A stretch of DNA of 6,929 nucleotides from UBA11612 sp963976395 (GTDB lineage: Bacteria > Pseudomonadota > Alphaproteobacteria > Rhodospirillales > Rhodospirillaceae), in NCBI GenBank assembly GCA_963976395.1, contig CAXBLG010000116.1:1-6929 (forward strand), read 5' to 3'. The translations under genes and the position numbers were made by a program. The notes below the pieces were generated by a model. That model searched no databases. It was given only the letters and a program-made list of their open reading frames with translations, and had not been told where the DNA came from. Every line of letters starts with the position of its first letter. The stretch's first letter is position 1. Of this stretch, positions 1-6,471 are shown piece by piece.

Positions 1-55
1 GATGTACCGCCAAGGAAAAGGTGTTCCACAGGACGATAAGACTGCGGTGAAGTGG
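1..55. repeat. Left copy of 55-bp exact terminal direct repeat
   Basis: Bases 1-55 are identical to 6875-6929, and the window ends exactly where the match ends. The same 55 bases occur a third time at 109-163, because they encode a conserved Sel1 repeat segment. An exact end overlap of this kind is what a circular molecule gives when opened at an arbitrary point by an assembler. It can also arise when a linear contig stops at a repeat on both sides. The frame continues correctly across the junction, which favours a circle. Confidence 0.95.
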
Positions 56-412
56 TACAAACTTGCTGCCGAACAGGGGAATGCCCGTGCCCAGTACAAT
101 CTGGGACTGATGTACCGCCAAGGAAAAGGTGTTCCACAGGACGATAAGACTGCGGTGAAGTGGTACAGACTTGCTGCTGAACAAGGGTATGCCACCGCCC
201 AGTCCAATCTGGGTGTGATGTATGCACTTGGACACGGTGTAATACAGGATAATGTCTATGCCCATATGTGGGGAAATCTTGGTGCCTCTAATGGGAATGA
301 GAATGGTGGTAAGTTGCGAGATTTAGTTGCGACAAAAATGACCCCATCCCAACTTGAAAAAGCCCAAGACCTCGCCCGTGAATGTGTCCGGAAGAAATTC
401 AAAGGGTGTTGA
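1..412 (+). CDS. Sel1-repeat protein, 3' part (5' part lies at 6693-6929)
   Basis: The reading frame is already open at the window start and ends with TGA at 410-412. It encodes two tandem 36-residue Sel1-like repeats, each opening MYRQGKGVPQDDKTAVKWY and ending in an AAEQG...AQ.NLG motif. A third, diverged unit follows (MYALGHGVIQDNVYAHMWG), then a C-terminal tail rich in charged residues that ends in Cys. Sel1 repeats form paired helices that stack into a solenoid for protein-protein contacts. If 1-55 and 6875-6929 are the same DNA, this part joins in frame to the signal-peptide end at 6693, giving a complete exported protein of 197 residues. The first two repeats are almost identical at the DNA level (1-59 equals 109-167), which points to recent duplication. 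The family is common as multiple paralogues in proteobacteria. The specific function cannot be told from the sequence. Confidence 0.85.
   Translation, partial: MYRQGKGVPQDDKTAVKWYKLAAEQGNARAQYNLGLMYRQGKGVPQDDKTAVKWYRLAAEQGYATAQSNLGVMYALGHGVIQDNVYAHMWGNLGASNGNENGGKLRDLVATKMTPSQLEKAQDLARECVRKKFKGC
109..167 (+). repeat. Second copy of Sel1 coding repeat (exact to 1-59)
   Basis: This 59-base stretch repeats 1-59 exactly at a 108-bp period, which is 36 codons and the canonical Sel1 repeat length. A further 35-base exact match links 179-213 with 6837-6871 (the EQGYATAQSNLG segment). The identity, silent positions included, implies recent unit duplication or gene conversion rather than protein-level selection alone. 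Confidence 0.9.
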
Positions 413-700
413 TCGCCGAAGCTTGGCCCTGCCCTAAATAGCCGGTCCCATAAAAAAAGCCGCCCAGATGCCGGGGGGGGGGGTCCTGAAATGGGGGGTG
501 CCGGGGGTGATCTTCGTTTAGAAGGGCCCTTAAGGCCGTGCGGCAGGACCGTACAGCGCGATGAGGGGTGAGAAACTACCCTCCCGTCAGATGATGCGCT
601 TCCTAGTCGTAAGGGGGGGGGCTTTAAACGCTATCCTGTGACCTCCCCCCCCCCCCCGGCCTCGACATTTTCAGGCGTCAAATCCGTCAAATGTCCATGC
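413..700. other. Non-coding region with long G and C homopolymers
   Basis: No convincing gene lies between the Sel1 stop codon and the integrase region. The stretch has G11 at 473-483, G6 at 493-498 and G5 at 503-507, which together could form a G-quadruplex on the + strand. It also has G9 at 613-621 and C13 at 645-657, which could pair as a hairpin with a 23-base loop. Two smaller hairpins are visible: GCCG 535-538 with CGGC 541-544, and GAGGGGT 563-569 with ACCCTC 578-583 (one bulge). Such runs are also where sequencing and assembly errors concentrate, so the exact run lengths should not be trusted. A structured control region or replication origin is possible but cannot be shown. Confidence 0.5.
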
Positions 701-716
701 GTATCCGCTGCACAAG

Positions 717-736
717 TATGGGTAAAAACATGGGTA
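717..736 (+). repeat. Direct repeat DR1, candidate integrase arm-type site
   Basis: The 20-mer TATGGGTAAAAACATGGGTA recurs at 926-945 with one mismatch. Each copy itself contains ATGGGTA twice. The two copies flank the inverted-repeat cluster at 755-811 and lie just upstream of the integrase gene. Tyrosine-recombinase attachment sites usually have a core between short repeated arm sites bound by the N-terminal integrase domain, so this is a reasonable candidate. An integrase autoregulatory operator is the main alternative. Confidence 0.5.
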
Positions 737-754
737 TGATTCATTGGTGTTTTA

Positions 755-789
755 TTTTCCCGTTTTATACCAATTAGTTAAACGGAAAA
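755..789. repeat. Inverted repeat in putative attachment region
   Basis: TTTTCCCGTTT at 755-765 pairs with AAACGGAAAA at 780-789 as a ten-pair stem with one bulged C. A competing inverted repeat is CCAATT 770-775 with AATTGG 789-794. A T-run does not directly follow the stem, so an intrinsic terminator is unlikely. The position between the two direct repeats favours a recombination or regulator-binding site. Confidence 0.45.
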
Positions 790-790
790 A

Positions 791-811
791 TTGGCGGAGC
801 GGGAGTCCGCC
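791..811. other. Candidate attP core: inverted repeat resembling a tRNA-Ser 3' end
   Basis: GGCGGA 793-798 and TCCGCC 806-811 form a perfect 6-bp inverted repeat around a 7-base spacer, similar to core-type sites of tyrosine integrases. Read on the minus strand, the stretch contains CTCCCGCTCCGCCA. This has the layout of a tRNA 3' end: a 7-base acceptor strand CCGCTCC, discriminator G as in tRNA-Ser, then CCA. P4-type integrases commonly insert at tRNA 3' ends and carry that segment in attP. The match is short and was not checked against any genome, so this is inference. Confidence 0.35.
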
Positions 812-880
812 TAATACATATCTCATAGCGTCCATTACGATCCAGATAATACCTATTTTTCCTTTGTATTCTGGAGTTTT

Positions 881-927
881 TGTCTATCCGTATCCATATC
901 TATCCAATACAATCCACGTTACGGATA
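881..927. repeat. Clustered TATCC repeats upstream of the integrase
   Basis: TATCC occurs at 885-889, 891-895 and 901-905, and its reverse complement GGATA at 923-927, immediately before direct repeat DR2. A further TATCC is at 702-706, just before DR1. Clusters of short repeats next to an integrase can be accessory-protein or excisionase binding sites. They could also be short iterons of an origin. No promoter consensus is clear here. Confidence 0.3.
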
Positions 928-945
928 TGGGTAAGAACATGGGTA
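926..945 (+). repeat. Direct repeat DR2, candidate integrase arm-type site
   Basis: TATGGGTAAGAACATGGGTA matches DR1 (717-736) at 19 of 20 positions. It ends 7 bases before the chosen integrase start codon. Integrase bound here could also shut down its own transcription or translation. Confidence 0.5.
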
Positions 946-951
946 GATCGT

Positions 952-2136
952 ATGGCACGGCAGATTAATCGGCTCACCGCGCGAGCAGTTTCAGCAATCA
1001 TCAAGCCCGGCCTGCTCGCCGACGGTGGGGGCTTGTTTTTGCAAGTCACCAAGAGCGGCGCGAAGTCATGGATATATCGGTTCACTCTGAACAAGAAGAC
1101 CCGTGATATGGGTCTTGGCCCGTGGCAGTCCGTTCCATTGTCCGATGCGCGCGACATCGCGGCCAATGCCCGGAAACTGGTGGCGAACGGAATTGATCCG
1201 ATTGACGACCGGAAGGCACGCCAAGTCTCCGCAGCAACAGCAACGCGTCACGGGCCTTCGTTCCGGGCATGTGCCGAGGAATATATCCGGCTGAACCAAG
1301 ACGGCTGGAAGAACGCTAAGCATCGGCAGCAATGGCCGAGCACGCTGAAGGCTTATGTCTTCCCGGTTATCGGTGACAAACACGTCAAGGACGTCTCAAA
1401 GCGCGATATAGTCGATATTCTGGAGCCGATCTGGACGGAGAAACCCGAGACGGCGCGCCGCGTCCGGTCGCGGATAGAGATCGTGATCGACATGGCGATC
1501 GCAGCAGACCTGCGCGAATCCGAGAACCCGGCACGACTGAGCGTCCTGAAGTTCCTGCTGTCAGCCCAAGCGAACAAGGCGACACATCATCCGGCGCTGC
1601 CTTATGAGCAGATAGGCGGATTTATGACAGATTTACGAAAGCAAGGAGGTATTGCGGCTCTAGCGCTGGAGTTCATCATCCTGACAGCTACACGGACAAG
1701 CGAAACACTGAACGCGAAATGGGACGAAATCGAGAACCACGTGTGGAAGATCCCCGGTGAACGGATGAAGTCGGGCAGGGAACATCGTGTTCCGTTATCT
1801 GGCGGTGCAGTGACGCTATTGCAGTCTCTGCCTCGGTTGCGCGAGAACGATCATGTCTTCCCGGGCCAGAAAGCTAAGAGACCGCCCTCGAACATGGCCT
1901 GTCTGACCTTGCTCAAGCGTATGGGGCGCGGCGATCTGACCGTTCACGGCTTCAGATCGACTTTCCGAGATTGGGCGGCGGAGCAAACTGCATTCCCACG
2001 TGACGTGGCCGAGATGGCGCTGGCTCATACCGTGAAGGACAAAGTTGAGGCCGCGTACCGGCGCGGTGATCTATTCGAAAAGCGTCGAAAGCTGATGGAC
2101 GCTTGGGCGGAATATTGTGGAGGTATCAATGGCTGA
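952..2136 (+). CDS. int: Tyrosine-type integrase (P4/DUF4102 family)
   Basis: This 394-residue protein is a site-specific recombinase that would integrate and excise the element. The N-terminus carries the DUF4102 arm-binding signature (LADGGGLFLQV, then SKSWIYRF-like, about residues 22-44). A SAM-like core-binding domain follows (about 100-200), then a C-terminal catalytic domain. The expected catalytic residues are present: Arg248 (TATRTSE), Lys273, His332 and Arg335 (HGFRSTF), His359 (LAHTV) and the nucleophile Tyr369 (AAYRR). Length is normal for the family, so it is probably active. The ATG at 952 was chosen because the family domain begins just after it (MARQINRL). The frame extends upstream to a TTG at 880, but that part would be translated repeat DNA. 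The ribosome site is weak. The last 8 bases overlap the next gene. Confidence 0.95.
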   Translation: MARQINRLTARAVSAIIKPGLLADGGGLFLQVTKSGAKSWIYRFTLNKKTRDMGLGPWQSVPLSDARDIAANARKLVANGIDPIDDRKARQVSAATATRHGPSFRACAEEYIRLNQDGWKNAKHRQQWPSTLKAYVFPVIGDKHVKDVSKRDIVDILEPIWTEKPETARRVRSRIEIVIDMAIAADLRESENPARLSVLKFLLSAQANKATHHPALPYEQIGGFMTDLRKQGGIAALALEFIILTATRTSETLNAKWDEIENHVWKIPGERMKSGREHRVPLSGGAVTLLQSLPRLRENDHVFPGQKAKRPPSNMACLTLLKRMGRGDLTVHGFRSTFRDWAAEQTAFPRDVAEMALAHTVKDKVEAAYRRGDLFEKRRKLMDAWAEYCGGING

Positions 2137-2539
2137 TGTTCGTTGGATTTTTCAGAAAGAGGCAATCAAATTCCTAGCCGAGGGCGATCCCAGGAAGGTG
2201 ATTGATATACTTAAGGATGGCGTAGAACTGACGGATGAATTCCGCAACGACCTTGCTGCATTCATTGAAGGTAGCCACCCAAGCAAGGTGCGCTTGAAGG
2301 TTTCTCATCCAAAGGGTCCCCACCGGAAACAATTGGCAAATTTTCCAAGAGATTACGCAGCGCATCAAACGATATGCGAATACCGCGAGGAAACGGGTAA
2401 GTCCGCTGCCGATGCCATTGTTGTGCTTGCCAAGGACCTTGGGATGAGTGAGTCCGCTTTGGGAAAGCTACACGACGCTTTCAACAAAGCAGACGCGGTG
2501 ATGAGGGATATTGATCGCGAATCGGCCGGGCAAAAATAG
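2129..2539 (+). CDS. Small putative HTH protein coupled to integrase
   Basis: I do not recognise a named family for this 136-residue protein. The ATG at 2129 is preceded by GGAGG at 2119-2123 with 5-base spacing and lies inside the integrase gene, whose stop is at 2134-2136, so translation is probably coupled. A GTG at 2117 is a less likely start. The sequence is charged and mostly helical with no signal peptide or membrane segment. The middle is basic (SHPKGPHRKQLANFPRD). The stretch VLAKDLGMSESALGKLHDAF, about residues 100-119, has the spacing of a helix-turn-helix, with small residue, Gly turn and Ser-rich recognition helix start. Small HTH proteins directly after P4-type integrases are common in integrative elements. 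A regulatory or recombination-accessory role is therefore an inference. Confidence 0.75.
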   Translation: MADVRWIFQKEAIKFLAEGDPRKVIDILKDGVELTDEFRNDLAAFIEGSHPSKVRLKVSHPKGPHRKQLANFPRDYAAHQTICEYREETGKSAADAIVVLAKDLGMSESALGKLHDAFNKADAVMRDIDRESAGQK

Positions 2540-2578
2540 GCCGAAATCCGCTCTCACAAAGGGGTTCAGCACATCATT

Positions 2579-2594
2579 TATATGGCCTATATAG
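2579..2594. promoter_or_regulatory. AT-rich inverted repeat, possible promoter/operator of alpA-primase operon
   Basis: TATAT 2579-2583 and ATATA 2589-2593 form an inverted repeat, and CTATATAG at 2587-2594 is a perfect palindrome. The site lies in the only gap (2540-2679) within the int-to-primase gene run, where a promoter for the AlpA-like gene would be expected. It resembles a -10 region overlapping an operator, but no convincing -35 box is visible. Confidence 0.25.
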
Positions 2595-2679
2595 CTGTTT
2601 TTACTACAAATTGGCATTGCTCCATCATCCATCTGTTCTCACGGCAATCCAGCCGGATAACAGAAAAGGATTTGGTGAC

Positions 2680-2865
2680 ATGCAGACTTCCGACAAGCTC
2701 AGCTACGGCATTAAAGATGCCTGCGAAGCAACTGGACTCGGTCGCAGCTTTCTCTACCAGAGAATAGCTGACGGCGAGCTTCCGACATTCAAAATTGGTT
2801 CACGGACACTTATCACAGCCAACGATCTGGAAGAGTTTCTTCAGCGCCATCGGCAGCAGTCATGA
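2680..2865 (+). CDS. AlpA/excisionase-like HTH DNA-binding protein
   Basis: This 61-residue protein is almost entirely one winged-helix domain of the MerR/excisionase type (AlpA, HTH_17). YGIKDACEATGLGRSFLYQRI (about residues 9-29) is the helix-turn-helix. GELPTFKIGSRTLITANDLEEFL (about 32-54) is the wing and closing helix, with the family's usual KIG.R pattern. Family members regulate integrase transcription or act as excisionases that bend attachment-site DNA. The start at 2680 has AAAAGGA at 2664-2670 as ribosome site. An upstream in-frame ATG at 2611 would add a tail that does not look like protein and lacks a good ribosome site. Its stop overlaps the next start (ATGA at 2862-2865), so the two proteins are probably made together. 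Confidence 0.9.
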   Translation: MQTSDKLSYGIKDACEATGLGRSFLYQRIADGELPTFKIGSRTLITANDLEEFLQRHRQQS

Positions 2866-5800
2866 GCCTCAACACCCAAAAGATCAAAGCCGCTTTGCAG
2901 CGCGACATGCTTGGTCTTTGCGATGCGCTCGGCATTGTCCCGAACAAATCCCTGTCAAAGCGTCAGGAGTTACGCTCAGGTTCGAACGGAAGCCTTTCGG
3001 TCGTACTGAGCGGCCGAAAGGCCGGAAGTTGGTTTGATCATGAGTTAGGACGGGGTGGTAGCCCAATAGATTTAATCCAGCGTGAGCTTGGTCTCAGGGA
3101 TTGGCGTGCTGCTGCTGACTGGGCGCGAGATTATCTGGGTGACGTCGAACTATCGCTAGGGCCAGTTAAAACACCCGACTCGAAGCCGCCAGTTGATATC
3201 GATTTTAAATCGATGAAAAATGCAACTCGTGCTCAACAAATCTGGGATCAGGCTGACCATATCTTGGGAACGCCGGGTGAAACATATCTTCATAATCGCG
3301 GAATTAAGCCGAAGATATGGCCCGATGCCATCCGTTGGCATAGCGGCGGTTATCTCGTTTTTGGAATTTTCTCCCCGCAGGGCGGCGTTCATGCAATCCA
3401 GAGAATATACATAAAGTCGGATGGGACGCCTCGGCTGGGGCTGGTAAACGGCAAAAAGGTAAAGAGCAGCCTTGGCCCGCAATTGGGCCGGACGGTTATG
3501 TTCCCCGGCGCAGATGGCCCGATTTGTATCGCGGAAGGTCCGGAGACGGGACTGTCTGTATGGTTCGCGACCGGATACGAAACACGGATCAGCCTTGGAA
3601 TACATGAATCCGTAGACATGGAACAGATACCGGCAGACCGTGAAATTATCCTGTGCCGGGACGACGACCCTACCGAGCACATCGATTCCAAACGCCAAAA
3701 ACAGATGAAGAATATTCGTATGCAACGGCGCAACGGGCGGACAGTTCTCGAATGCTTCCCGCATAACCTCAGGCATGGTGACAAGAGCGACTTTAATGAT
3801 TTGCTGCAGTCAGATGGACCGAAGGCCATATGCGATCGCATAAACGCGATTGCTGCGCCCGCGAGCAGTCGGGGTGGTTGCTCGCTTTCGGATGCCCGAA
3901 CAGAACTGAAGGCCCAGATGCAGCAGGCCGCGCGCGATATTTTGTCAGCAAAGAATTTTAAGTGTATCATTGATTTATCAAAGTACGACATACCGGAGTT
4001 TACGGTTTCAGGTGACGCGACCACTTGTCAGCGCGCCCTTCGAGTAGACCTTGGCGTCGGCAAAACAGAAGAAGCAATCAGGCTCGCAATTGATTGGGTA
4101 AAATCGGGAAATGGACCCGTCACGTTCGCTGTTCCGACACATGCGGTGGGCACTGAACTGGAAGCCCGAATTCGCAATACAGGTACCGATATCAAGGTCG
4201 CCACTTGGCGTGGGCGCGAGGCAGATGACCCGTCCATTCCCGGCAATCTAGACCTTCCGAAAGACGAACGTGTTCTGATGTGCCTCGACACAGATGCTGT
4301 GAGGGACGTTCAGGCTGTTGGCGGAGACCCGCAAGCGACCGTATGCAATCCGAAGCGGGGACCGGGCTGTCAGTTCTACCCCTGCCGCTATACGGACCAG
4401 TTCGAGCTGCAGGCGGATATCTGGATCGTCGCGCACCATGCTTTATTCAGCCAGAGGCCGGAATCGGTACCACAGCCATCTCTGCTCATTATCGACGAGG
4501 CGTTCTGGCAAGCGGGCCTGTACGGCACAGATTATGATTCACCTAAGCGGATAACGCCGGAGATGGTCAAAGCTCTGCCGGACCACCCTCGTGGCAACGA
4601 TCCGACCGCTGATCTGCAAGCTGAGCTGATGCCACTGCGGAAAGCTATTCTGCCCCTGTTCGACGCCGACGCCCTAACGGCAGGCATGATAACGCTGACT
4701 GCCGAACAATGCCGCAAGGCAGCAGGGCTTGAATGGAAACGCAAGCTGCCCGATATCGTTGTAGCTGGGTTAACGCCTGCCGAAAGACGCGAAGTTCTGC
4801 AACGAAATCATGTGAATACCGAACTTGGCCGCCTGAGCCGGTTCTGGAATACATTGGCCGAAATAGTAGAAAGCGGCGGCACGTCAGGACGGCTAACGCC
4901 CGAGACGGTCAAAGAAAACGGTATTGCCTATCGTGCCATCCGCATAACCGGCATTCGCCAAATCGCATCGGACTGGGAAGCCCCGACGCTACATATCGAC
5001 GGCACTATGGACCTTGCACTGGTCGAACCGTGGTTGCCGTGTATCTATTTGATGGCCTACGTAAAGACGGAGACGTCCTATCAGACCGTGTGCCAGTATT
5101 ATTCCCGGTCGTTCTCGCTGACTTCACTGAAGACCGATGCCGCCATAGACAAGCTTTGGTGGTGGTGCCTTGCAGAAGCACGGCGAAAGGGCGGCGTTTG
5201 GCTGCTGATCGTGCAGAAGGGCGTCGAAGACAGCATCAAGGCTCGACACAGTATCCCCAATTTCATGAGCATTGCCCACCATAACGGCATAACCGGCCGG
5301 GACGATTGGAAAGACGTGACCGGCGCTTTTATTGTCGGTCGCACAGCGCCGCCGCCGAAGGCTGTTGAAACGATTGCTGGGTCGATCAGCGGGCAGCTGG
5401 TCGAACCTCTGAACGGCTGGTATTTGAAACGCACTGTCCGCATTGCCAATGTCACAGTTGATGCTGACGTTCACCCAGACGCCTTCGCGGAGAGCGTTCG
5501 ACATGCAATCTGCGAGGATCAAGTTGTTCAGGCAGCAGGTCGCCCCCGTGGGGTGAACCGAACAGCTGATAATCCGGTCGAAATTGTCCTTCTGAGCAAT
5601 CTGCCCTTGGATATCGATGTGGATCAGGCTTTGGAGTGGATGCCGCCCTCGAAAGATGACCAACTCTGGGCGAAGTATGGGGTCTGGGTAGAAAGTGTCG
5701 GCGATGCCGCCAAAATACTGGGTATATCGCGCAACACCATGAAATCCGCGCGTTGGCGAGAACAGTCTCACGCTGGGTGCATTCCCTATATGTATCCCAA

Positions 5801-6161
5801 AATAGAAAATGCACCCACCGTCAGCTTCGGAACGTACAAACGCATCGGACGCCAGAACCGCAAACAACGCATCGCTTGGGACAGCCGCACAATCAACGAT
5901 ATCGAAGGATTTCTAACGTGCAGGTTGGGTGCACCTGTCATTCTGGGTATTCAGGAAACCAAGCCAGCCGAGATCAAAACTATGCCGCCGCTGAACCGCT
6001 TGTACGCGACACCCGTTCCGCTTGGCTATCGCATCGGCTCTGCTGAGTTGTTCGAGCTTTATGGTTTTGAACTAAAGGGTCAAACAGTCGTCCCCGCTCG
6101 ATTTGTCCGCGCGTTCTATCCCGCAACGAATAACCCGCCCGCAATGGCAAGCGCGACCTGA
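2862..6161 (+). CDS. Toprim primase-like / Fe-S superfamily 2 helicase fusion (replication protein)
   Basis: This 1099-residue protein is the likely replication initiator or fork enzyme. Residues 50-72 (GRKAGSWFDHELGRGG...) match the zinc-ribbon-like start of MGE primases but lack the CHC2 cysteines. Residues about 220-315 form a Toprim domain: Glu225 in CIAEGPETG, Asp267/Asp269 in LCRDDDP, then GDKSDFNDLL. A helicase follows. Motif I is DLGVGKT (396-402) and motif Ia is around FAVPTHA. Four cysteines (474, 495, 503, 508) precede ADIWIVAHHALF (518-529), and the DEAH-like motif II is LLIIDEAFW (541-549). An LHIDGTMD segment (710-717) and motif VI QAAGRPRGVNR (890-900) complete it. Cysteine placement between motifs Ia and II matches the Fe-S cluster of XPD/DinG helicases. 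A C-terminal HTH (about 945-964) may bind the origin. The start ATG overlaps the upstream stop (ATGA). Confidence 0.88.
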   Translation: MSLNTQKIKAALQRDMLGLCDALGIVPNKSLSKRQELRSGSNGSLSVVLSGRKAGSWFDHELGRGGSPIDLIQRELGLRDWRAAADWARDYLGDVELSLGPVKTPDSKPPVDIDFKSMKNATRAQQIWDQADHILGTPGETYLHNRGIKPKIWPDAIRWHSGGYLVFGIFSPQGGVHAIQRIYIKSDGTPRLGLVNGKKVKSSLGPQLGRTVMFPGADGPICIAEGPETGLSVWFATGYETRISLGIHESVDMEQIPADREIILCRDDDPTEHIDSKRQKQMKNIRMQRRNGRTVLECFPHNLRHGDKSDFNDLLQSDGPKAICDRINAIAAPASSRGGCSLSDARTELKAQMQQAARDILSAKNFKCIIDLSKYDIPEFTVSGDATTCQRALRVDLGVGKTEEAIRLAIDWVKSGNGPVTFAVPTHAVGTELEARIRNTGTDIKVATWRGREADDPSIPGNLDLPKDERVLMCLDTDAVRDVQAVGGDPQATVCNPKRGPGCQFYPCRYTDQFELQADIWIVAHHALFSQRPESVPQPSLLIIDEAFWQAGLYGTDYDSPKRITPEMVKALPDHPRGNDPTADLQAELMPLRKAILPLFDADALTAGMITLTAEQCRKAAGLEWKRKLPDIVVAGLTPAERREVLQRNHVNTELGRLSRFWNTLAEIVESGGTSGRLTPETVKENGIAYRAIRITGIRQIASDWEAPTLHIDGTMDLALVEPWLPCIYLMAYVKTETSYQTVCQYYSRSFSLTSLKTDAAIDKLWWWCLAEARRKGGVWLLIVQKGVEDSIKARHSIPNFMSIAHHNGITGRDDWKDVTGAFIVGRTAPPPKAVETIAGSISGQLVEPLNGWYLKRTVRIANVTVDADVHPDAFAESVRHAICEDQVVQAAGRPRGVNRTADNPVEIVLLSNLPLDIDVDQALEWMPPSKDDQLWAKYGVWVESVGDAAKILGISRNTMKSARWREQSHAGCIPYMYPKIENAPTVSFGTYKRIGRQNRKQRIAWDSRTINDIEGFLTCRLGAPVILGIQETKPAEIKTMPPLNRLYATPVPLGYRIGSAELFELYGFELKGQTVVPARFVRAFYPATNNPPAMASAT

Positions 6162-6178
6162 CGTTGGCTGGCAACGTC
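6160..6178 (+). other. Perfect hairpin directly after the primase-helicase stop
   Basis: GACGTTG 6160-6166 pairs with CAACGTC 6172-6178 as a 7-bp stem with a 5-base loop, beginning inside the TGA stop codon. No T-run follows, so it is not a standard intrinsic terminator. It sits between the replication gene and the ribosome site of the next gene. It may stabilise the upstream mRNA, cause partial termination, or be a protein-binding palindrome. Confidence 0.5.
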
Positions 6179-6201
6179 CCCCTAAGAACAAGGAGCTTTC
6201 A

Positions 6202-6471
6202 ATGTCCCATAACCTCAAAACGCTGAAAATCGTGGCGCCCCGCGATGGCGATCTTCTTCTTCCAACCAATTACGGCAAGCCCGGGCGGCTGAATACGATG
6301 GGCTCCATCAGGTCTGAATCTGCAAGGGTCTACCGGCGGGTCTGCGAAGGGAGGATACCCGTTGAGGACGGCACCAAGCTCTTCTATATGCTGGACAGAA
6401 TGACGCGGATGGCAGAGGCCGAGTTCCTTGAAAGCCGACTGGAGGCGCTTGAACATGGCCAGTCTGCTTAG
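6202..6471 (+). CDS. Small helical protein resembling phage terminase-adjacent hypothetical proteins
   Basis: The gene encodes 89 residues. The ATG at 6202 has a strong ribosome site, AAGGAG at 6190-6195, with 6-base spacing; the frame is open further upstream but without a comparable site. The N-terminal half is basic and polar. The C-terminal half, SESARVYRRVCEGRIPVEDGTKL followed by LDRM.RMAEAEFLESRLEALE, is helical and probably coiled-coil. From memory, its plan (Arg-rich helix, EGRIP..DGT turn, helix ending in a LE.R.EALE motif) matches small phage proteins often encoded near terminase genes. That resemblance was not checked by a search. It overlaps the next gene by 17 bases, so the pair is probably co-translated. 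A role in packaging is speculative. Confidence 0.8.
   Translation: MSHNLKTLKIVAPRDGDLLLPTNYGKPGRLNTMGSIRSESARVYRRVCEGRIPVEDGTKLFYMLDRMTRMAEAEFLESRLEALEHGQSA

Noticed and set aside
449..474. Terminator-like minus-strand sequence (GC-rich followed by seven T)
   Set aside because: The GC-rich part gives only a stem of about 3 bp, and no minus-strand gene ends here.
880..951. Upstream extension of the integrase to a TTG start
   Set aside because: The extra 24 residues are translated TATCC and DR2 repeat DNA, and the DUF4102 domain begins only after the ATG at 952.
744..968. Open frame of 74 codons upstream of the integrase
   Set aside because: It spans the repeat-rich putative attachment region, overlaps the integrase start in another frame, has no good ribosome site, and its product looks like translated non-coding DNA.
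2522..2544. TCGGCC/GGCCGA hairpin across the stop codon of the HTH-like gene
   Set aside because: The 6-bp stem with an 11-base loop lacks a following T-run and could occur by chance, so it was not listed as a terminator.
3156..4024. Two minus-strand open frames of about 210 codons (3156-3776, 3389-4024)
   Set aside because: They lie opposite the Toprim half of the replication gene, whose motifs are clear. They show no recognisable domains or ribosome sites and are rich in Arg, Ser and Cys, as antisense shadows usually are.
4733..5867. Open frames of 183 codons (+, 4733-5284) and 247 codons (-, 5124-5867)
   Set aside because: Both are out-of-frame or antisense to the helicase domain, whose motifs II to VI are intact through this stretch.
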